From Oxalobacteraceae bacterium (GTDB lineage: Bacteria; Pseudomonadota; Gammaproteobacteria; Burkholderiales; Burkholderiaceae_D): a DNA stretch of 64,000 nucleotides. Positions 10,023 through 19,208 of this stretch are shown here, piece by piece. Numbering within the stretch: the stretch's first letter is position 1; the number at the start of each line of letters is the position of its first letter. The translations under genes were made by a program, and so were the position numbers. The stretch is from the NCBI GenBank assembly GCA_947448025.1, contig CANFLV010000002.1, positions 1 to 64,000 on the forward strand, given 5' to 3'. The notes under the pieces are model-generated. The model made no database searches, was not told where the DNA came from, and saw nothing but the letters and a program-made list of their open reading frames with translations.

Positions 10023-10330
10023 CCCAGCTTGATGTGAACATCATGGGCCTGCCTTATAAGCTCGCCTGCAAGGAAGGCGAAGAGCAGACCCTGCGTGAAG
10101 CAGTCGCTTATCTCGACGGTAAAATGTCGTCGATCCGCGATAGCGGCAGGATCAAGGGTACCGACCGGATCGCGGTGATGGCGGCGCTCAGCATTGCAGC
10201 CGAATTCCTCTCGACCAAGGCGACCGGCGGTCCGCTGGCCGACATGACGCAGTCTGAAGTGAAGCACAAAATTTCTGCGATGCATACGCGGCTCGACGCG
10301 GCGCTGGCACAGCAGGAAAATCTGTTTTAA
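10019..10330 (+). CDS. zapA: Cell division protein ZapA
   Basis: A 103-residue ZapA that bundles FtsZ protofilaments at the septum. The N-terminal domain starts TQLDVNIMGLPYKLACKEGE and carries the typical pattern LREAVAYLDGKM, with a helical C-terminus. Its overlap with the upstream coiled-coil gene and its position before 6S RNA match the zapA-ssrS order conserved in beta- and gammaproteobacteria. Confidence 0.9.
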   Translation: MTQLDVNIMGLPYKLACKEGEEQTLREAVAYLDGKMSSIRDSGRIKGTDRIAVMAALSIAAEFLSTKATGGPLADMTQSEVKHKISAMHTRLDAALAQQENLF

Positions 10331-10378
10331 ACGCGTCGAATTTTTTCTCTAAATTATCTGTTTTTTTCGATAAATGGT

Positions 10379-10406
10379 TTGACAGAGAAGTCGATTGGCG
10401 TACACT
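10379..10406 (+). promoter_or_regulatory. 6S RNA promoter
   Basis: A consensus -35 TTGACA (10379-10384), a 16-bp spacer and -10 TACACT (10401-10406) place the start site at about 10411-10413, at the base of the 6S RNA closing stem. Confidence 0.7.
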
Positions 10407-10407
10407 T

Positions 10408-10588
10408 AAGTCTCCTGCCGTGTTCGCGATTGCCATATATTCCTAGAACCATTTATGCGCATCGGTCGCGGGATTTTGTACGATGGGTGTGCTCGTCGCT
10501 AGTCCGATGAGCCCGAAATTGAACTTACTGTGACCACCTTGAACCTTTTGGTTCGGGATGCCGGCAAAGCGGCAATGGCGGGACTTGA
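10408..10588 (+). ncRNA. ssrS: 6S RNA
   Basis: A roughly 180-nt gene directly after zapA, the conserved locus for 6S RNA. It contains the characteristic 3' segment ACCTTGAACC...GGTTC. Its ends can pair into the closing stem: AAGTC(T)CCTGCC at 10408-10419 with GGCGGGACTT at 10577-10586. 6S RNA mimics an open promoter and sequesters sigma-70 RNA polymerase in stationary phase. The exact 5' and 3' ends are inferred from the promoter and the stem. Confidence 0.85.
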
Positions 10589-10593
10589 TTCGT

Positions 10594-10624
10594 AAAACGG
10601 CTGCCTGATGCAGCCGTTTTTTTT
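10594..10624 (+). terminator. Intrinsic terminator after 6S RNA
   Basis: An 11-bp perfect stem AAAACGGCTGC / GCAGCCGTTTT with a 5-nt loop, followed by a further run of T. Confidence 0.85.
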
Positions 10625-10649
10625 CGCCCACATTTTCGGGAGGCGCACG

Positions 10650-11114
10650 ATGCAATACTGGCTGATGAAGTCCGAACCCGCAGAGGTCAGCATCGATCAC
10701 GCGCTCGCTGCGAAAGACAGCACGGTGGCATGGACCGGCGTACGTAATTACCAAGCGCGTAATTTCATGCGCGACCAGATGCGTATCGGCGATGGCGTCC
10801 TGTTTTATCATTCGAGCTGCGCCGAACCGGGTATTGCGGGACTCGCCGAAGTGGCCAGCACAGCCTATCCCGATCCGACCCAGTTCGAGCGTGACAGCCA
10901 TTATTTTGACCCGAAAGCGAGTCCGGAAAATCCGCGCTGGATGCTCGTCGATGTACGCGCCAGGCGCAAGACGCGTTTGCTGTCGCTGACTGAATTGCGT
11001 GCCGACCCGGCATTGGCTAGCCTGCAGATTTTGCAGCGCGGCAGTCGCCTGTCGATTACGCCGGTCACGCCGGATGAATGGCAAGGTATCATGCAGAAAT
11101 TAGAACTAAAATAA
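10650..11114 (+). CDS. EVE domain protein
   Basis: A 154-residue single-domain protein beginning MQYWLMKSEPAEVSID, with WTGVRNYQARNFM and GDGVLFYHSS, the signature of EVE domains. These are PUA-like folds that bind modified bases in DNA or RNA. The ATG at 10650 has GGGAGG 6 nt upstream. In related genomes an EVE gene often follows 6S RNA. The ligand is unknown. Confidence 0.85.
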   Translation: MQYWLMKSEPAEVSIDHALAAKDSTVAWTGVRNYQARNFMRDQMRIGDGVLFYHSSCAEPGIAGLAEVASTAYPDPTQFERDSHYFDPKASPENPRWMLVDVRARRKTRLLSLTELRADPALASLQILQRGSRLSITPVTPDEWQGIMQKLELK

Positions 11115-11128
11115 AAAAGAGGCAATAC

Positions 11129-11938
11129 ATGGATCTCACGCTCATTGTGGCGTTTCTGGTTTTGGGCGCGGCGGTCGGATTTGCAGCAGGTTTGCTGGGC
11201 ATTGGCGGCGGCATGTTATTGGTTCCCTTCATTACCTTGCTGCTGACGGCAAAACATTTTAATCCCGAGCTGATCGTGCACATGGCGATCGCGACCTCGC
11301 TGGCGACGATCATGTTCACCTCCATCTCCTCGGTGCGCGCGCATCACCAGCGCGGCGCGGTGAGCTGGCATATCGTCAAGCTGCTGGCGCCGGGGATCCT
11401 GCTCGGTTCCTGGATCGGCCCGTGGATAGGCAAACAAATGAATTCGACCATGCTGGCGACTTTTTTCGGCATTTTCGTGATGAGTTCGGCTACGCAGATG
11501 CTGCTTGATAAAAAGCCCTCGGCTGCGCGCGATCTGCCGGGCACCGGCGGCATGTTTGCCGCAGGCGGCGGGATCGGTATTTTGTCGGGCCTTGTAGGCG
11601 CGGGCGGTGGCTTCGTTTCGGTGCCGTTCATGAGCTGGTGTAATGTGAAGATCCACAATGCAGTCGCTACCAGCGCCGCGCTCGGTTTCCCGATCGCGCT
11701 GGCCGGGACGCTGTCGAATGTGTATTACGGCTTGCAGATGCCGGGTTTGCCGCAAGGCTCACTCGGCTTCATTTACCTGCCAGCGCTGCTCGTGATTTCG
11801 GCGGCCAGCGTCTGCACCGCGCCGCTCGGTGCGCGCACAGCACATCGTTTGCCGGTCAAGTCATTGAAGAAGGTCTTTGCGGTGATGCTGTATGCGCTGG
11901 CGGCCTACATGTTGTACAAGGCTTATCAAGGGGCTTGA
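11129..11938 (+). CDS. TauE/SafE family sulfite/anion exporter
   Basis: A 269-residue integral membrane protein with about eight hydrophobic segments. It contains the family's duplicated glycine motif, GIGGGMLLVPF (about residues 24-34) and GAGGGFVSVPF (about 156-166). The family moves sulfite, sulfoacetate or other organic anions across the inner membrane; the substrate here is not evident. An AGAGG site precedes the ATG, 14 bp after the EVE gene, so co-transcription is likely. Confidence 0.8.
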   Translation: MDLTLIVAFLVLGAAVGFAAGLLGIGGGMLLVPFITLLLTAKHFNPELIVHMAIATSLATIMFTSISSVRAHHQRGAVSWHIVKLLAPGILLGSWIGPWIGKQMNSTMLATFFGIFVMSSATQMLLDKKPSAARDLPGTGGMFAAGGGIGILSGLVGAGGGFVSVPFMSWCNVKIHNAVATSAALGFPIALAGTLSNVYYGLQMPGLPQGSLGFIYLPALLVISAASVCTAPLGARTAHRLPVKSLKKVFAVMLYALAAYMLYKAYQGA

Positions 11939-11955
11939 ACCTCAGGAATGCGCAG

Positions 11956-11992
11956 AGTCATGCGGCCTGGCGTAATGCAGCGCCGCATGACT
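11956..11992. terminator. Bidirectional terminator-like hairpin
   Basis: A perfect 11-bp inverted repeat AGTCATGCGGC / GCCGCATGACT lies between the convergent TauE/SafE and matB genes. There is no long U-tract on either side. Confidence 0.5.
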
Positions 11993-12005
11993 TCCTTGCA
12001 TCAGC

Positions 12006-13493
12006 TCACGCAAATTCCTGTCGCAGCACATTCTTCTGCACCTTGCCCATCGCATTGCGCGGCAATTCAGTCACGATGTGTACGCGCTTGGGCACCTTGA
12101 AGTTCGCGATCTGCGACTTCAGTGCAGCCATTACCTGCGCTTCATCGAGGCTCGCGCCGTTCTTCAATACCACTACGGCGGTTACTGCTTCGCCAAAGTC
12201 GGCATGCGGCACGCCGATCACGGCGGATTCCAAAACGCCGGCCATGTCGTCGATGATGGTCTCGATTTCCTTGGGATAGACATTGAAGCCGCCGGAAATG
12301 ATCAGGTCCTTGCTGCGGCCAACGATGGCTACATAGCCGTCGGCGTCGAAGGTGCCGACGTCACCGGTACGGAAAAATCCGTCGGCTGTAAATTCTTCTG
12401 CAGTCTTCTCCGGCATGCGCCAGTACTCCTTGAACACGTTCGGGCCGCGCACTTCGATGTCGCCGATGCCGTCGCGCAGATTCGCCAGACGTACCGTCAC
12501 GCCCGGCAGCGGCAGGCCGACTGTGCCGCCTTTGCGTACACCCTCATAGGGATTCGAGGTCAGCATGGCCGTCTCGCTCATGCCGTAACGTTCGAGGATG
12601 GTCTTGCCGGTGCGCTCGATGAAGCCATTGAAGGTTTCAGTGAGCAGCGGCGCGGAGCCGGAAATGAACAGGCGCATGTTGCCACACAGCTTCGCATCGA
12701 AGGCCGGGTCATTGAGCAGGCGCACGTAATACGTCGGCACACCCATGAACACGGTCGCGCGCGGCAGCTGGCGCAAGACTTCGGCACCGTCGAATTTGTT
12801 CAAGAAAATGATACGGCTGCCGTTCAGCAGCGCGCCATGCAAGGCCACGAACAAGCCGTGCACATGAAATAGCGGCAGCGCATGCAGCAACACGTCGCCG
12901 TTTTGCCAGTGCCAGTAATCCTGCAGTACCAGCGCATTCGAGGCGAGATTACCGTGGCTGAGCATGGCGCCTTTGCTGCGTCCGGTCGTGCCTGAGGTAT
13001 AGAGGATCGCCGCGAGTTCATCGGCCGTTTTGCTGACTGTCTCGAAAGTATCGGGCTGCGGCGTTGCGCGTTCCAGCAAGGAACCGTGACGATGCTCGTC
13101 GAGCGTGTACACATGTGCACACCCGGACTTGAAGGCGATCTTGGAAATCCAGCCGAAATTTTCCGGCGCGCAGACCACGACCGAGGGTTCAGCGTCGCCG
13201 ACAAAGTATTCAATTTCGGCGGCACGATACGCGGTATTGAGCGGCAGGTAGACATAACCCGCGCGTATCGTGGCCAGATACAGGATCACCGCTTCGGCGG
13301 ATTTTTCAACTTGCACGGCGATGCGCGCGCCGGCTGGCAGATTCAGGCTGGCGAACAGATTTGCCATTTTTGCGCTGGCGCGTTCGAGATCGCTCCAGGA
13401 GTAATACAAGCCTTCCGGCGTTTCAAGGAAACAGGTACTGCGATCTTCCGGGAAGCGCGATTCAAACAGGGCGTACAGGTTAGCGTTGATCAT
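12006..13493 (-). CDS. matB: Malonyl-CoA synthetase-like AMP-binding ligase
   Basis: A 495-residue acyl-adenylate ligase resembling MatB (malonate + CoA + ATP to malonyl-CoA). Motifs are the P-loop [18 protein letters not shown] (about 168), ERYGMSE, the hinge [17 protein letters not shown], and the catalytic Lys in NAMGKVQK near the C-terminus. The start codon overlaps the lgt stop (ATGA), so it is translated behind lgt. No malonyl-CoA decarboxylase or malonate transporter lies nearby, so a related dicarboxylate or methylmalonate substrate remains possible. Confidence 0.75.
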   Translation of the reverse strand: MINANLYALFESRFPEDRSTCFLETPEGLYYSWSDLERASAKMANLFASLNLPAGARIAVQVEKSAEAVILYLATIRAGYVYLPLNTAYRAAEIEYFVGDAEPSVVVCAPENFGWISKIAFKSGCAHVYTLDEHRHGSLLERATPQPDTFETVSKTADELAAILYTSGTTGRSKGAMLSHGNLASNALVLQDYWHWQNGDVLLHALPLFHVHGLFVALHGALLNGSRIIFLNKFDGAEVLRQLPRATVFMGVPTYYVRLLNDPAFDAKLCGNMRLFISGSAPLLTETFNGFIERTGKTILERYGMSETAMLTSNPYEGVRKGGTVGLPLPGVTVRLANLRDGIGDIEVRGPNVFKEYWRMPEKTAEEFTADGFFRTGDVGTFDADGYVAIVGRSKDLIISGGFNVYPKEIETIIDDMAGVLESAVIGVPHADFGEAVTAVVVLKNGASLDEAQVMAALKSQIANFKVPKRVHIVTELPRNAMGKVQKNVLRQEFA

Positions 13494-14290
13494 TTTTCTT
13501 GTGGGCGTCGGTAAGCAATTAATAACAGGATCAGGCCGAGCGCGATCATCGGCAGCGACAGCATCTGTCCGGCGGAAATCGTCATGCCGGCAAAGCTGAC
13601 TTCATAATCGGGCGTGCGGAAGTATTCAGTAAAAAAGCGCGCGCAGCCATACAGCAGCGAGAACATGCCGCTGACTGCCATGCGCGGACGAGGTTTCCGC
13701 GCATACAGCCAGAGGATCACAAACAGCAGCACGCCATCGACGAGCGCCTGGTACAGCGGCGAGGGATGGCGCGGCAGGCTGTCGACATTCGGCCAGATCA
13801 TGGCCCACGGTAGCGCGGGATCGGCGACGCGGCCCCAGAGTTCGGCATTGATGAAATTGCCGATGCGGCCCATCGCATAACCGAGCGGCACCAGCGGCGC
13901 GATCAGGTCCATGACGTCCATGAGGCGGCGGCCATTCTTGCGCGCCCAGAACTGCATCGCGACCAGCACGCCGAGAAAGCCGCCATGGAAGGACATGCCG
14001 CCATTCCAGACCGCGGGGATCTGCAGCGGATGTGAAAAATAATACAGCGGGTTATAAAACAGCACTTCGCCGAGCCGCCCGCCGATAATCACGCCGAGCA
14101 CACCATAGAACAGCATGTCTTCGAGATCGGCGCGGGTCCAGCCGGCGCGCGCCATGTGCGGCAGGCGTACGCGCAGCATGCCGAGCAAAATGAACTGGCC
14201 GAACGCCAGCAGGTACATGATGCCGTACCAGTGAATTTTGAGCGGCCCGAGGGCCAGCGCGACCGGATCCGGCAGGGGATGTATGAGCAT
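13490..14290 (-). CDS. lgt: Prolipoprotein diacylglyceryl transferase
   Basis: A 266-residue inner-membrane enzyme that transfers diacylglycerol from phosphatidylglycerol to the lipobox Cys of prelipoproteins. It shows [12 protein letters not shown] at the first membrane segment, the essential HGGFLG region (about 101) and the Lgt signature [14 protein letters not shown] (about 140). The start at 14290 gives the usual length; an in-frame extension upstream encodes nothing Lgt-like. It is divergent from ilvD. Confidence 0.93.
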   Translation of the reverse strand: MLIHPLPDPVALALGPLKIHWYGIMYLLAFGQFILLGMLRVRLPHMARAGWTRADLEDMLFYGVLGVIIGGRLGEVLFYNPLYYFSHPLQIPAVWNGGMSFHGGFLGVLVAMQFWARKNGRRLMDVMDLIAPLVPLGYAMGRIGNFINAELWGRVADPALPWAMIWPNVDSLPRHPSPLYQALVDGVLLFVILWLYARKPRPRMAVSGMFSLLYGCARFFTEYFRTPDYEVSFAGMTISAGQMLSLPMIALGLILLLIAYRRPQEK

Positions 14291-14467
14291 CTGGTGTTTC
14301 TTTCGCAATGAGTCCGCGTATTGTCGCAGCCTTATGCAGGCATGGTGCGCGCTGGTATGGGAAAATAGATGCTTATTTGCAGACGCATCATATATTTGAC
14401 ACGCTGCCATGCGCAAGGCACCCTGAGCGCGAAATGAGTGCATGCTGAATTTACCGGAGAGAGTGAA

Positions 14468-16369
14468 ATGCCTGAATACCGTTCCCGTACCACCACCCAT
14501 GGCCGCAACATGGCTGGCGCCCGCGCATTATGGCGCGCCACAGGCATGAAGGATGGCGATTTCGATAAGCCTATCATCGCCGTCGTCAATTCATTCACCC
14601 AATTTGTTCCCGGCCACGTGCACCTGAAAGACCTCGGTCAACTGGTCGCGCGCGAAATCGAAGCGGCCGGCGGCGTGGCCAAGGAATTCAATACCATCGC
14701 CGTCGATGACGGCATTGCGATGGGTCACGGCGGCATGCTGTACTCGCTCCCTTCGCGCGAACTGATCGCCGACTCGGTTGAATACATGGTCAATGCCCAC
14801 TGCGCCGATGCGATGGTGTGTATTTCGAACTGCGACAAGATCACCCCGGGCATGTTGATGGCTGCCATGCGCCTCAATATTCCGGTCGTGTTCGTCTCGG
14901 GTGGGCCGATGGAAGCGGGCAAGGTCATCGAAGCCCTGCATCCGAAACCAGAGACGGCGACCATCAGCATCGCCGGTCTGAAAAAGAAAGTACAAAAGCT
15001 CGACCTGATCGACGCCATGATCCAGGCCGGTGATCCGTCGATCTCCGACGAGCAGGTCGCCAGCGTCGAGCGCTCGGCCTGTCCGACTTGCGGTTCCTGC
15101 TCCGGCATGTTCACGGCGAATTCGATGAACTGCCTCACTGAAGCGCTGGGCCTGGCCTTGCCCGGCAATGGCACCATCCTCGCAACGCACGCCGATCGCA
15201 AGGCCTTGTTCCTGCGCGCCGGTCGCCTGATCGTGGATCTGGCAAAACGCTACTACGAGCAGGACGATGCCACGGCACTGCCGCGCAATATCGCCACCCG
15301 CGCCGCATTTGAGAATGCCATGACGCTGGATGTGTCGATGGGCGGCTCGACCAATACGGTCTTGCATCTGCTGGCAGCGGCGCAAGAAGGTGGCGTTGAT
15401 TTCAAGATGGCTGACATCGATCGCATTTCACGCAAGGTGCCTTGCCTGTGCAAGGTCGCGCCAGCGTCGCAGGACTACCATATCGAAGACGTGCATCGCG
15501 CCGGTGGCATCGTGGCCATTCTCGGTGAGCTGGCCCGCGCCGGTTTGCTCGATACGTCGTTGCCGACCGTGCATGCGAAGACACTGGCGGATTCGATCGC
15601 AGAAAATGACATCATGGTAACGACGGATGCTGCCGTGCATAAGCTGTTCCTCGCGGCGCCGGGCGGCGTGCCTACGCAGGTCGCGTTCTCGCAGGACAAA
15701 CGCTTCAATGAACTCGACATGGACCGCGCCGACGGCTGCATCCGCGACCGCGCGCATGCGTATTCGCAGGATGGTGGCCTCGCTGTCCTGTACGGTAACC
15801 TCGCTGAGAAGGGCTGCATCGTCAAGACGGCTGGTGTGGATGAAAGCATCCTCAAGTTCACCGGTGTTGCGCGCGTGTTCGAGAGCCAGGATGCAGCCGT
15901 TGAGGCTATCCTGGGCGACCATATCAAGGAAGGCGATGTCGTCGTGATCCGCTATGAAGGACCTAAAGGCGGACCGGGCATGCAGGAAATGCTGTATCCG
16001 ACGTCCTACATCAAGTCCAAGGGTCTGGGCAAAGCCTGCGCGTTGTTTACCGATGGCCGTTTTTCGGGCGGTTCATCCGGTCTCGTGATCGGTCATGCTT
16101 CACCGGAAGCGGCAGAAGGCGGCGCGATCGGACTGGTCGAAGAGGGCGATATCATCGAGATCGATATTCCCGAGCGGCGCATGCACCTCAAAGTCAGCGA
16201 TGCGACCTTGGCCGAACGTCGTGCGGCGATGGAAGCGAAGGGCGATGATGCCTGGCAGCCGGTGGGGCGTGAACGTTATGTGTCGCAGGCTTTGCAGGCT
16301 TATGCTGCCTTGGCGACTTCGGCTGACCGGGGTGCAGTGCGGGATTTGTCGCAGTTAAAGCGGAAGTAA
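14468..16369 (+). CDS. ilvD: Dihydroxy-acid dehydratase
   Basis: A 633-residue IlvD, catalysing dehydration of 2,3-dihydroxy-isovalerate and -methylvalerate in valine and isoleucine synthesis. It begins [20 protein letters not shown] and has [10 protein letters not shown] (Cys about 122) and [19 protein letters not shown] (about 203-222), the Fe-S and Mg site of the IlvD/Edd family. A GGAGAGAG site precedes the ATG at 14468. It is slightly longer than E. coli IlvD (616). Confidence 0.93.
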   Translation: MPEYRSRTTTHGRNMAGARALWRATGMKDGDFDKPIIAVVNSFTQFVPGHVHLKDLGQLVAREIEAAGGVAKEFNTIAVDDGIAMGHGGMLYSLPSRELIADSVEYMVNAHCADAMVCISNCDKITPGMLMAAMRLNIPVVFVSGGPMEAGKVIEALHPKPETATISIAGLKKKVQKLDLIDAMIQAGDPSISDEQVASVERSACPTCGSCSGMFTANSMNCLTEALGLALPGNGTILATHADRKALFLRAGRLIVDLAKRYYEQDDATALPRNIATRAAFENAMTLDVSMGGSTNTVLHLLAAAQEGGVDFKMADIDRISRKVPCLCKVAPASQDYHIEDVHRAGGIVAILGELARAGLLDTSLPTVHAKTLADSIAENDIMVTTDAAVHKLFLAAPGGVPTQVAFSQDKRFNELDMDRADGCIRDRAHAYSQDGGLAVLYGNLAEKGCIVKTAGVDESILKFTGVARVFESQDAAVEAILGDHIKEGDVVVIRYEGPKGGPGMQEMLYPTSYIKSKGLGKACALFTDGRFSGGSSGLVIGHASPEAAEGGAIGLVEEGDIIEIDIPERRMHLKVSDATLAERRAAMEAKGDDAWQPVGRERYVSQALQAYAALATSADRGAVRDLSQLKRK

Positions 16370-16377
16370 TTCCTGTT

Positions 16378-16416
16378 GGCTGCGTGTCCAGGTTTTTCGT
16401 TTCTGGATGCGCAGCC
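16378..16416 (+). terminator. Terminator-like hairpin after ilvD
   Basis: GGCTGCGTGTCCAG and CTGGATGCGCAGCC pair at 12 of 14 positions around an 11-nt loop, 8 bp after the ilvD stop. No U-tract follows the stem, so this may be a stabilising 3' hairpin rather than an intrinsic terminator. Confidence 0.4.
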
Positions 16417-16496
16417 GGTGTTTGGCGTTCCCGAGCTCACAGGCGGGCGGGTCACTTTGGACAGGCACTGTATTATCCAAGACTTAATTAGATGCA

Positions 16497-16817
16497 TTAT
16501 TTACAGACTGTCGTGACTGGGTCCATGCACCCTACACCCTGACAGCAGTTCTGCGTCAGGTAGGCGAGCACGGCATTCATCTGCGCATACTCAGCGCGGT
16601 AAATCAGGTTACGGCCGATGCGCTCCTGGCTGACCAGGTCTGCATGCATCAATTCCTTCAAATGAAACGAGAGGGTATTCGGCGCGACTGCAAGCGTATC
16701 CGCGAGCGCGCCCGGTGTCAGTCCGGCTTCGCCAGCGACGATCAAGGCGCGAAAAATAGCCAGTCGTGAGGATTGCGCGAGCGCGGCCAAGGCTTTGATG
16801 ACATTAGTAGATTCCAT
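16497..16817 (-). CDS. ArsR/SmtB family regulator, orphan
   Basis: A 106-residue winged-helix repressor with a helix-turn-helix around LADTLAVAPNTLSFHLKELM (residues 39-58). It has a Cys-rich C-terminus (C91, C92, C97, C105) that could form a thiol metalloid or metal site. The canonical ELCVCDL site of classical ArsR is absent. No arsenic or metal-efflux gene is adjacent, so its target may be itself or a distant gene. The ATG lies 7 nt after a TATAAT on the same strand. Confidence 0.8.
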   Translation of the reverse strand: MESTNVIKALAALAQSSRLAIFRALIVAGEAGLTPGALADTLAVAPNTLSFHLKELMHADLVSQERIGRNLIYRAEYAQMNAVLAYLTQNCCQGVGCMDPVTTVCK

Positions 16818-16819
16818 AC

Positions 16820-16842
16820 TTCAATTATAGTCAAATTATGAA
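16820..16842 (-). promoter_or_regulatory. ArsR promoter/operator candidate
   Basis: An imperfect AT-rich dyad framed by TTCA and TGAA lies immediately upstream of the arsR ATG. On the minus strand it contains a perfect TATAAT (16829-16824). Position and dyad suggest an autorepressor site. No clear -35 is seen. Confidence 0.4.
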
Positions 16843-16953
16843 CTCGATTCCTTTTTCACGGAACACGCCGGCCGCGGTCAACTTGGCAGGGCGCCGAATC
16901 GTTCAAGTAGGGAATTGCGCTAAAATGTTGCCATCCGCCCCATGGAGTCGTAA

Positions 16954-17262
16954 ATGAAAGCTCGTTTGTTGATGTGGTTCGCTTTGACGGCATTGTCGTC
17001 GAATGCAGCGATGGCCAATGCGGACTTGGCCAAGTCCAAGAATTGCATGTCCTGCCATGCCATCGCCAACAAAATCATGGGGCCTGCCTACAAGGACGTC
17101 GCGGCGAAATATGCCGGCCAAAATGACGTCGAAGACAAGTTGACGCAGAAAGTTCTCAAGGGCGGTAGTGGCGTCTGGGGCGCGGTGCCTATGCCGGCTA
17201 ATCCGCAGGTGTCCGAAGCCGAAGCACGTACACTCGTGAGATGGGTACTGAGTCAAAAATAA
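16954..17262 (+). CDS. Class I cytochrome c (c551/c552-like)
   Basis: A 102-residue periplasmic monohaem cytochrome with a signal peptide (residues 1-22), a haem site CMSCH (C31, C34, H35) and a Met axial ligand in AVPMPANP (M80). It belongs to the small c551-type electron carriers that feed oxidases or nitrite reductases; no partner enzyme is adjacent. Confidence 0.85.
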   Translation: MKARLLMWFALTALSSNAAMANADLAKSKNCMSCHAIANKIMGPAYKDVAAKYAGQNDVEDKLTQKVLKGGSGVWGAVPMPANPQVSEAEARTLVRWVLSQK

Positions 17263-17306
17263 GGCGCGCTTGAAATTTCGCATGTAAAGTCACAGCCTGA
17301 AACAAC

Positions 17307-17345
17307 AGCGCCGCGATCCTGCTAACAGGATCGCGGCGCTTTTTA
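17307..17345. terminator. Bidirectional intrinsic terminator
   Basis: A 15-bp perfect stem (AGCGCCGCGATCCTG and its complement) with a CTAA loop, followed by TTTTATT. It lies between the convergent cytochrome c and livK genes. Confidence 0.85.
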
Positions 17346-17362
17346 TTGCACATGCAATCTTA

Positions 17363-18511
17363 TTATTTCACGACCGCCATCAATTCACGCTTGCCACCCT
17401 TGTAGGTGTACAAGGTCAGCGTGCCGTCCTTGATATCGCCCTTTGCGTCAAAGACGATATTGCCGGTCACGCCCTTGTGCTGGATCTTCGCCAGGACCGG
17501 CAGGTATTTCGCCGGTTCTGCGGAGCCGGCCTTGACCATTGCATCGACCATGGTCATGACCGAGTCGTAGACATACGGCGCATAGATTTGTACTTCGACA
17601 CCGAAGCGCTTTTTATACGCAGCGCGGAAATCATCCATGTTCTTACGTTGCGACTCTTCCACGCCGCCAGCTTCCGCGCAGACGACCTGGCCATCGGCGA
17701 TGGCGCCGCCGGACAGGGTGACGAGCGCTTCAGTACAGATGCCGTCGCCGCCCATCAATTTTGCATTGATGCCGAGCTGCTTCATCTGGCGCAGCATCGG
17801 GCCGGCCACGGCATCCATGCCGCCAAAGAAAATGACGTCGGGTTTCTTGGCCTTGATCTTGGTCAGGATGGCATTGAAGTCAGTCGCCTTGTCGTTCGTG
17901 AATTCCTGGGCGACGATTTTTACGGCTGGATCTTTCTTCGCGCTTTTCATGAATTCTTCGGCGACGCCCTGGCCGTAGGCGGTGCGGTCATCAATGACGG
18001 CAATGCTCTTGGCTTTCAAGGTGCCCGAGGCATAACGACCGAGCGTGCCGCCGAGCTGGCCGTCATTGGCGACCACGCGGAAGGCGGTCTTGAAGCCTTG
18101 CTTGGTGTACGTTGGATTGGTCGCGGAAGGCGAGATTTGCGGGATGCCAGCTTCATTGTAGATTTTCGAAGCCGGGATCGTCGTGCCGGAATTGAGGTGA
18201 CCAATGACGCCGTTGACCTTGGCATCGACGAGCTTCTGCGCTGCAGCCGTACCTTGTTTTGGGTCACTGGCATCATCTTCTGCCTGCAATTCGAATTTCA
18301 CTTTCTTGCCGCCGATGGTGACGCCCTTGGCATTCAATTCATCGATGGCCATTTTCGCGCCGTTTTCGTTATCCTTGCCGAGGTGGGCAATCGGGCCGGA
18401 GATCGGTCCGACGTGGCCAATTTTGACGACCTGTTCCTGGGCGGAAGCAGCACCTGCCAGCGCAAATGCGATGGCGCCTGCCAATGGGATCAATTTATTC
18501 TTGAGCTGCAT
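17363..18511 (-). CDS. livK: Branched-chain amino-acid ABC transporter substrate-binding protein
   Basis: A 382-residue periplasmic binding protein (LivK/LIV-BP type I fold) with a signal peptide ending ASAQE (about residue 25). It has typical segments VVKIGHVGPISGP, GVIGHLNSGTT and VIDDRTAYGQG. A very strong AGGAGG sits 7 nt before the ATG at 18511. No LivHMGF genes are adjacent, so permease and ATPase must be elsewhere. It is divergent from an Lrp-type regulator that may control it. Confidence 0.85.
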   Translation of the reverse strand: MQLKNKLIPLAGAIAFALAGAASAQEQVVKIGHVGPISGPIAHLGKDNENGAKMAIDELNAKGVTIGGKKVKFELQAEDDASDPKQGTAAAQKLVDAKVNGVIGHLNSGTTIPASKIYNEAGIPQISPSATNPTYTKQGFKTAFRVVANDGQLGGTLGRYASGTLKAKSIAVIDDRTAYGQGVAEEFMKSAKKDPAVKIVAQEFTNDKATDFNAILTKIKAKKPDVIFFGGMDAVAGPMLRQMKQLGINAKLMGGDGICTEALVTLSGGAIADGQVVCAEAGGVEESQRKNMDDFRAAYKKRFGVEVQIYAPYVYDSVMTMVDAMVKAGSAEPAKYLPVLAKIQHKGVTGNIVFDAKGDIKDGTLTLYTYKGGKRELMAVVK

Positions 18512-18531
18512 ATATTTCCTCCTGAGGATAG

Positions 18532-18566
18532 AAAAAAAGTAAGCTAACATCCGTCGGCAAGCTTAC
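18532..18566 (-). promoter_or_regulatory. Attenuator-like hairpin in the livK leader
   Basis: On the minus strand GTAAGCT (18566-18560) pairs with AGCTTAC (18545-18539) and is followed at once by seven T residues (18538-18532), then the livK ribosome-binding site. It is terminator-shaped but lies inside the 5' leader. Confidence 0.45.
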
Positions 18567-18656
18567 CTTTGAAATTTGAACAAGTAGACGTTACAACAAG
18601 TACAAACGATCGCAAAGCATTTTTCTGCGTTTTTTTATCCAATCTCCATTCTGTAA

Positions 18657-19166
18657 ATGCCTAAACTTCATGTCCTTGACAAGGTCGATCGCAAGCTGCT
18701 GAATCTGCTGCAAAAAGATAACCAGATTTCGACCCGCACGCTAGCTGATAAAACTCACATTTCCCAGCCGACATGCCTGCGTCGCATCCGCGACATGCGC
18801 GAGGCCGGTATCATCAGCGCCGATGTCGCGCTGGTGGATCCGTTTGCGTTGGGCTATGGCATGCTGGCGTTTCTTGAAGTGTCGCTGTCGAACCAATCCG
18901 ACGAGCACATGCTCGCGTTCGAGGCGCGCATGAACAAGGAAGCCGAGGTGATGCAATGCTATTTCGTCTCTGGTGACTATGATTATTTTCTGGTCGTGCA
19001 TGTGATCGATATGGAGGCGTATTACCAGTTCGTGCGGCGCGTGATTTCCGGCTCCGGCAATGTGCGGCATTTTCAGTCGCGCTTTCCGATGAAGCGCGCG
19101 AAGTTCGCCACGCGCGTCACGTTTGACGAGAAGGCGGCGGAGGTGCAGGTGCGGGGAGGGAAGTGA
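18657..19166 (+). CDS. Lrp/AsnC family transcriptional regulator
   Basis: A 169-residue regulator with an N-terminal helix-turn-helix (LDKVDRKLLNLLQKDNQIST... SQPTCLRRI, residues 7-55) and a C-terminal RAM ligand-binding domain (GYGMLAFLEVSL, SGDYDYFLVV). It lies between livK (divergent) and dadA (convergent), so it plausibly senses an amino acid and controls uptake or oxidation genes beside it. Confidence 0.88.
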   Translation: MPKLHVLDKVDRKLLNLLQKDNQISTRTLADKTHISQPTCLRRIRDMREAGIISADVALVDPFALGYGMLAFLEVSLSNQSDEHMLAFEARMNKEAEVMQCYFVSGDYDYFLVVHVIDMEAYYQFVRRVISGSGNVRHFQSRFPMKRAKFATRVTFDEKAAEVQVRGGK

Positions 19167-19170
19167 AACC

Positions 19171-19197
19171 AGCGCCGATGAGCGTTTCATCGGCGCT
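19171..19197. terminator. Hairpin between lrp-type gene and dadA
   Basis: A perfect 11-bp stem AGCGCCGATGA / TCATCGGCGCT with a 5-nt loop, 5 bp past the regulator stop and 12 bp from the convergent dadA stop. No U-tract is present. Confidence 0.5.
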
Positions 19198-19208
19198 GCG
19201 TGGATGGC

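Noticed and set aside
16397-16421. Possible second copy of the 27.6-kb repeat after ilvD (shared TGGATGCGCAG)
   Set aside because: Only about 11 bp are shared and the flanks differ. It is better explained as one arm of the ilvD 3' hairpin.
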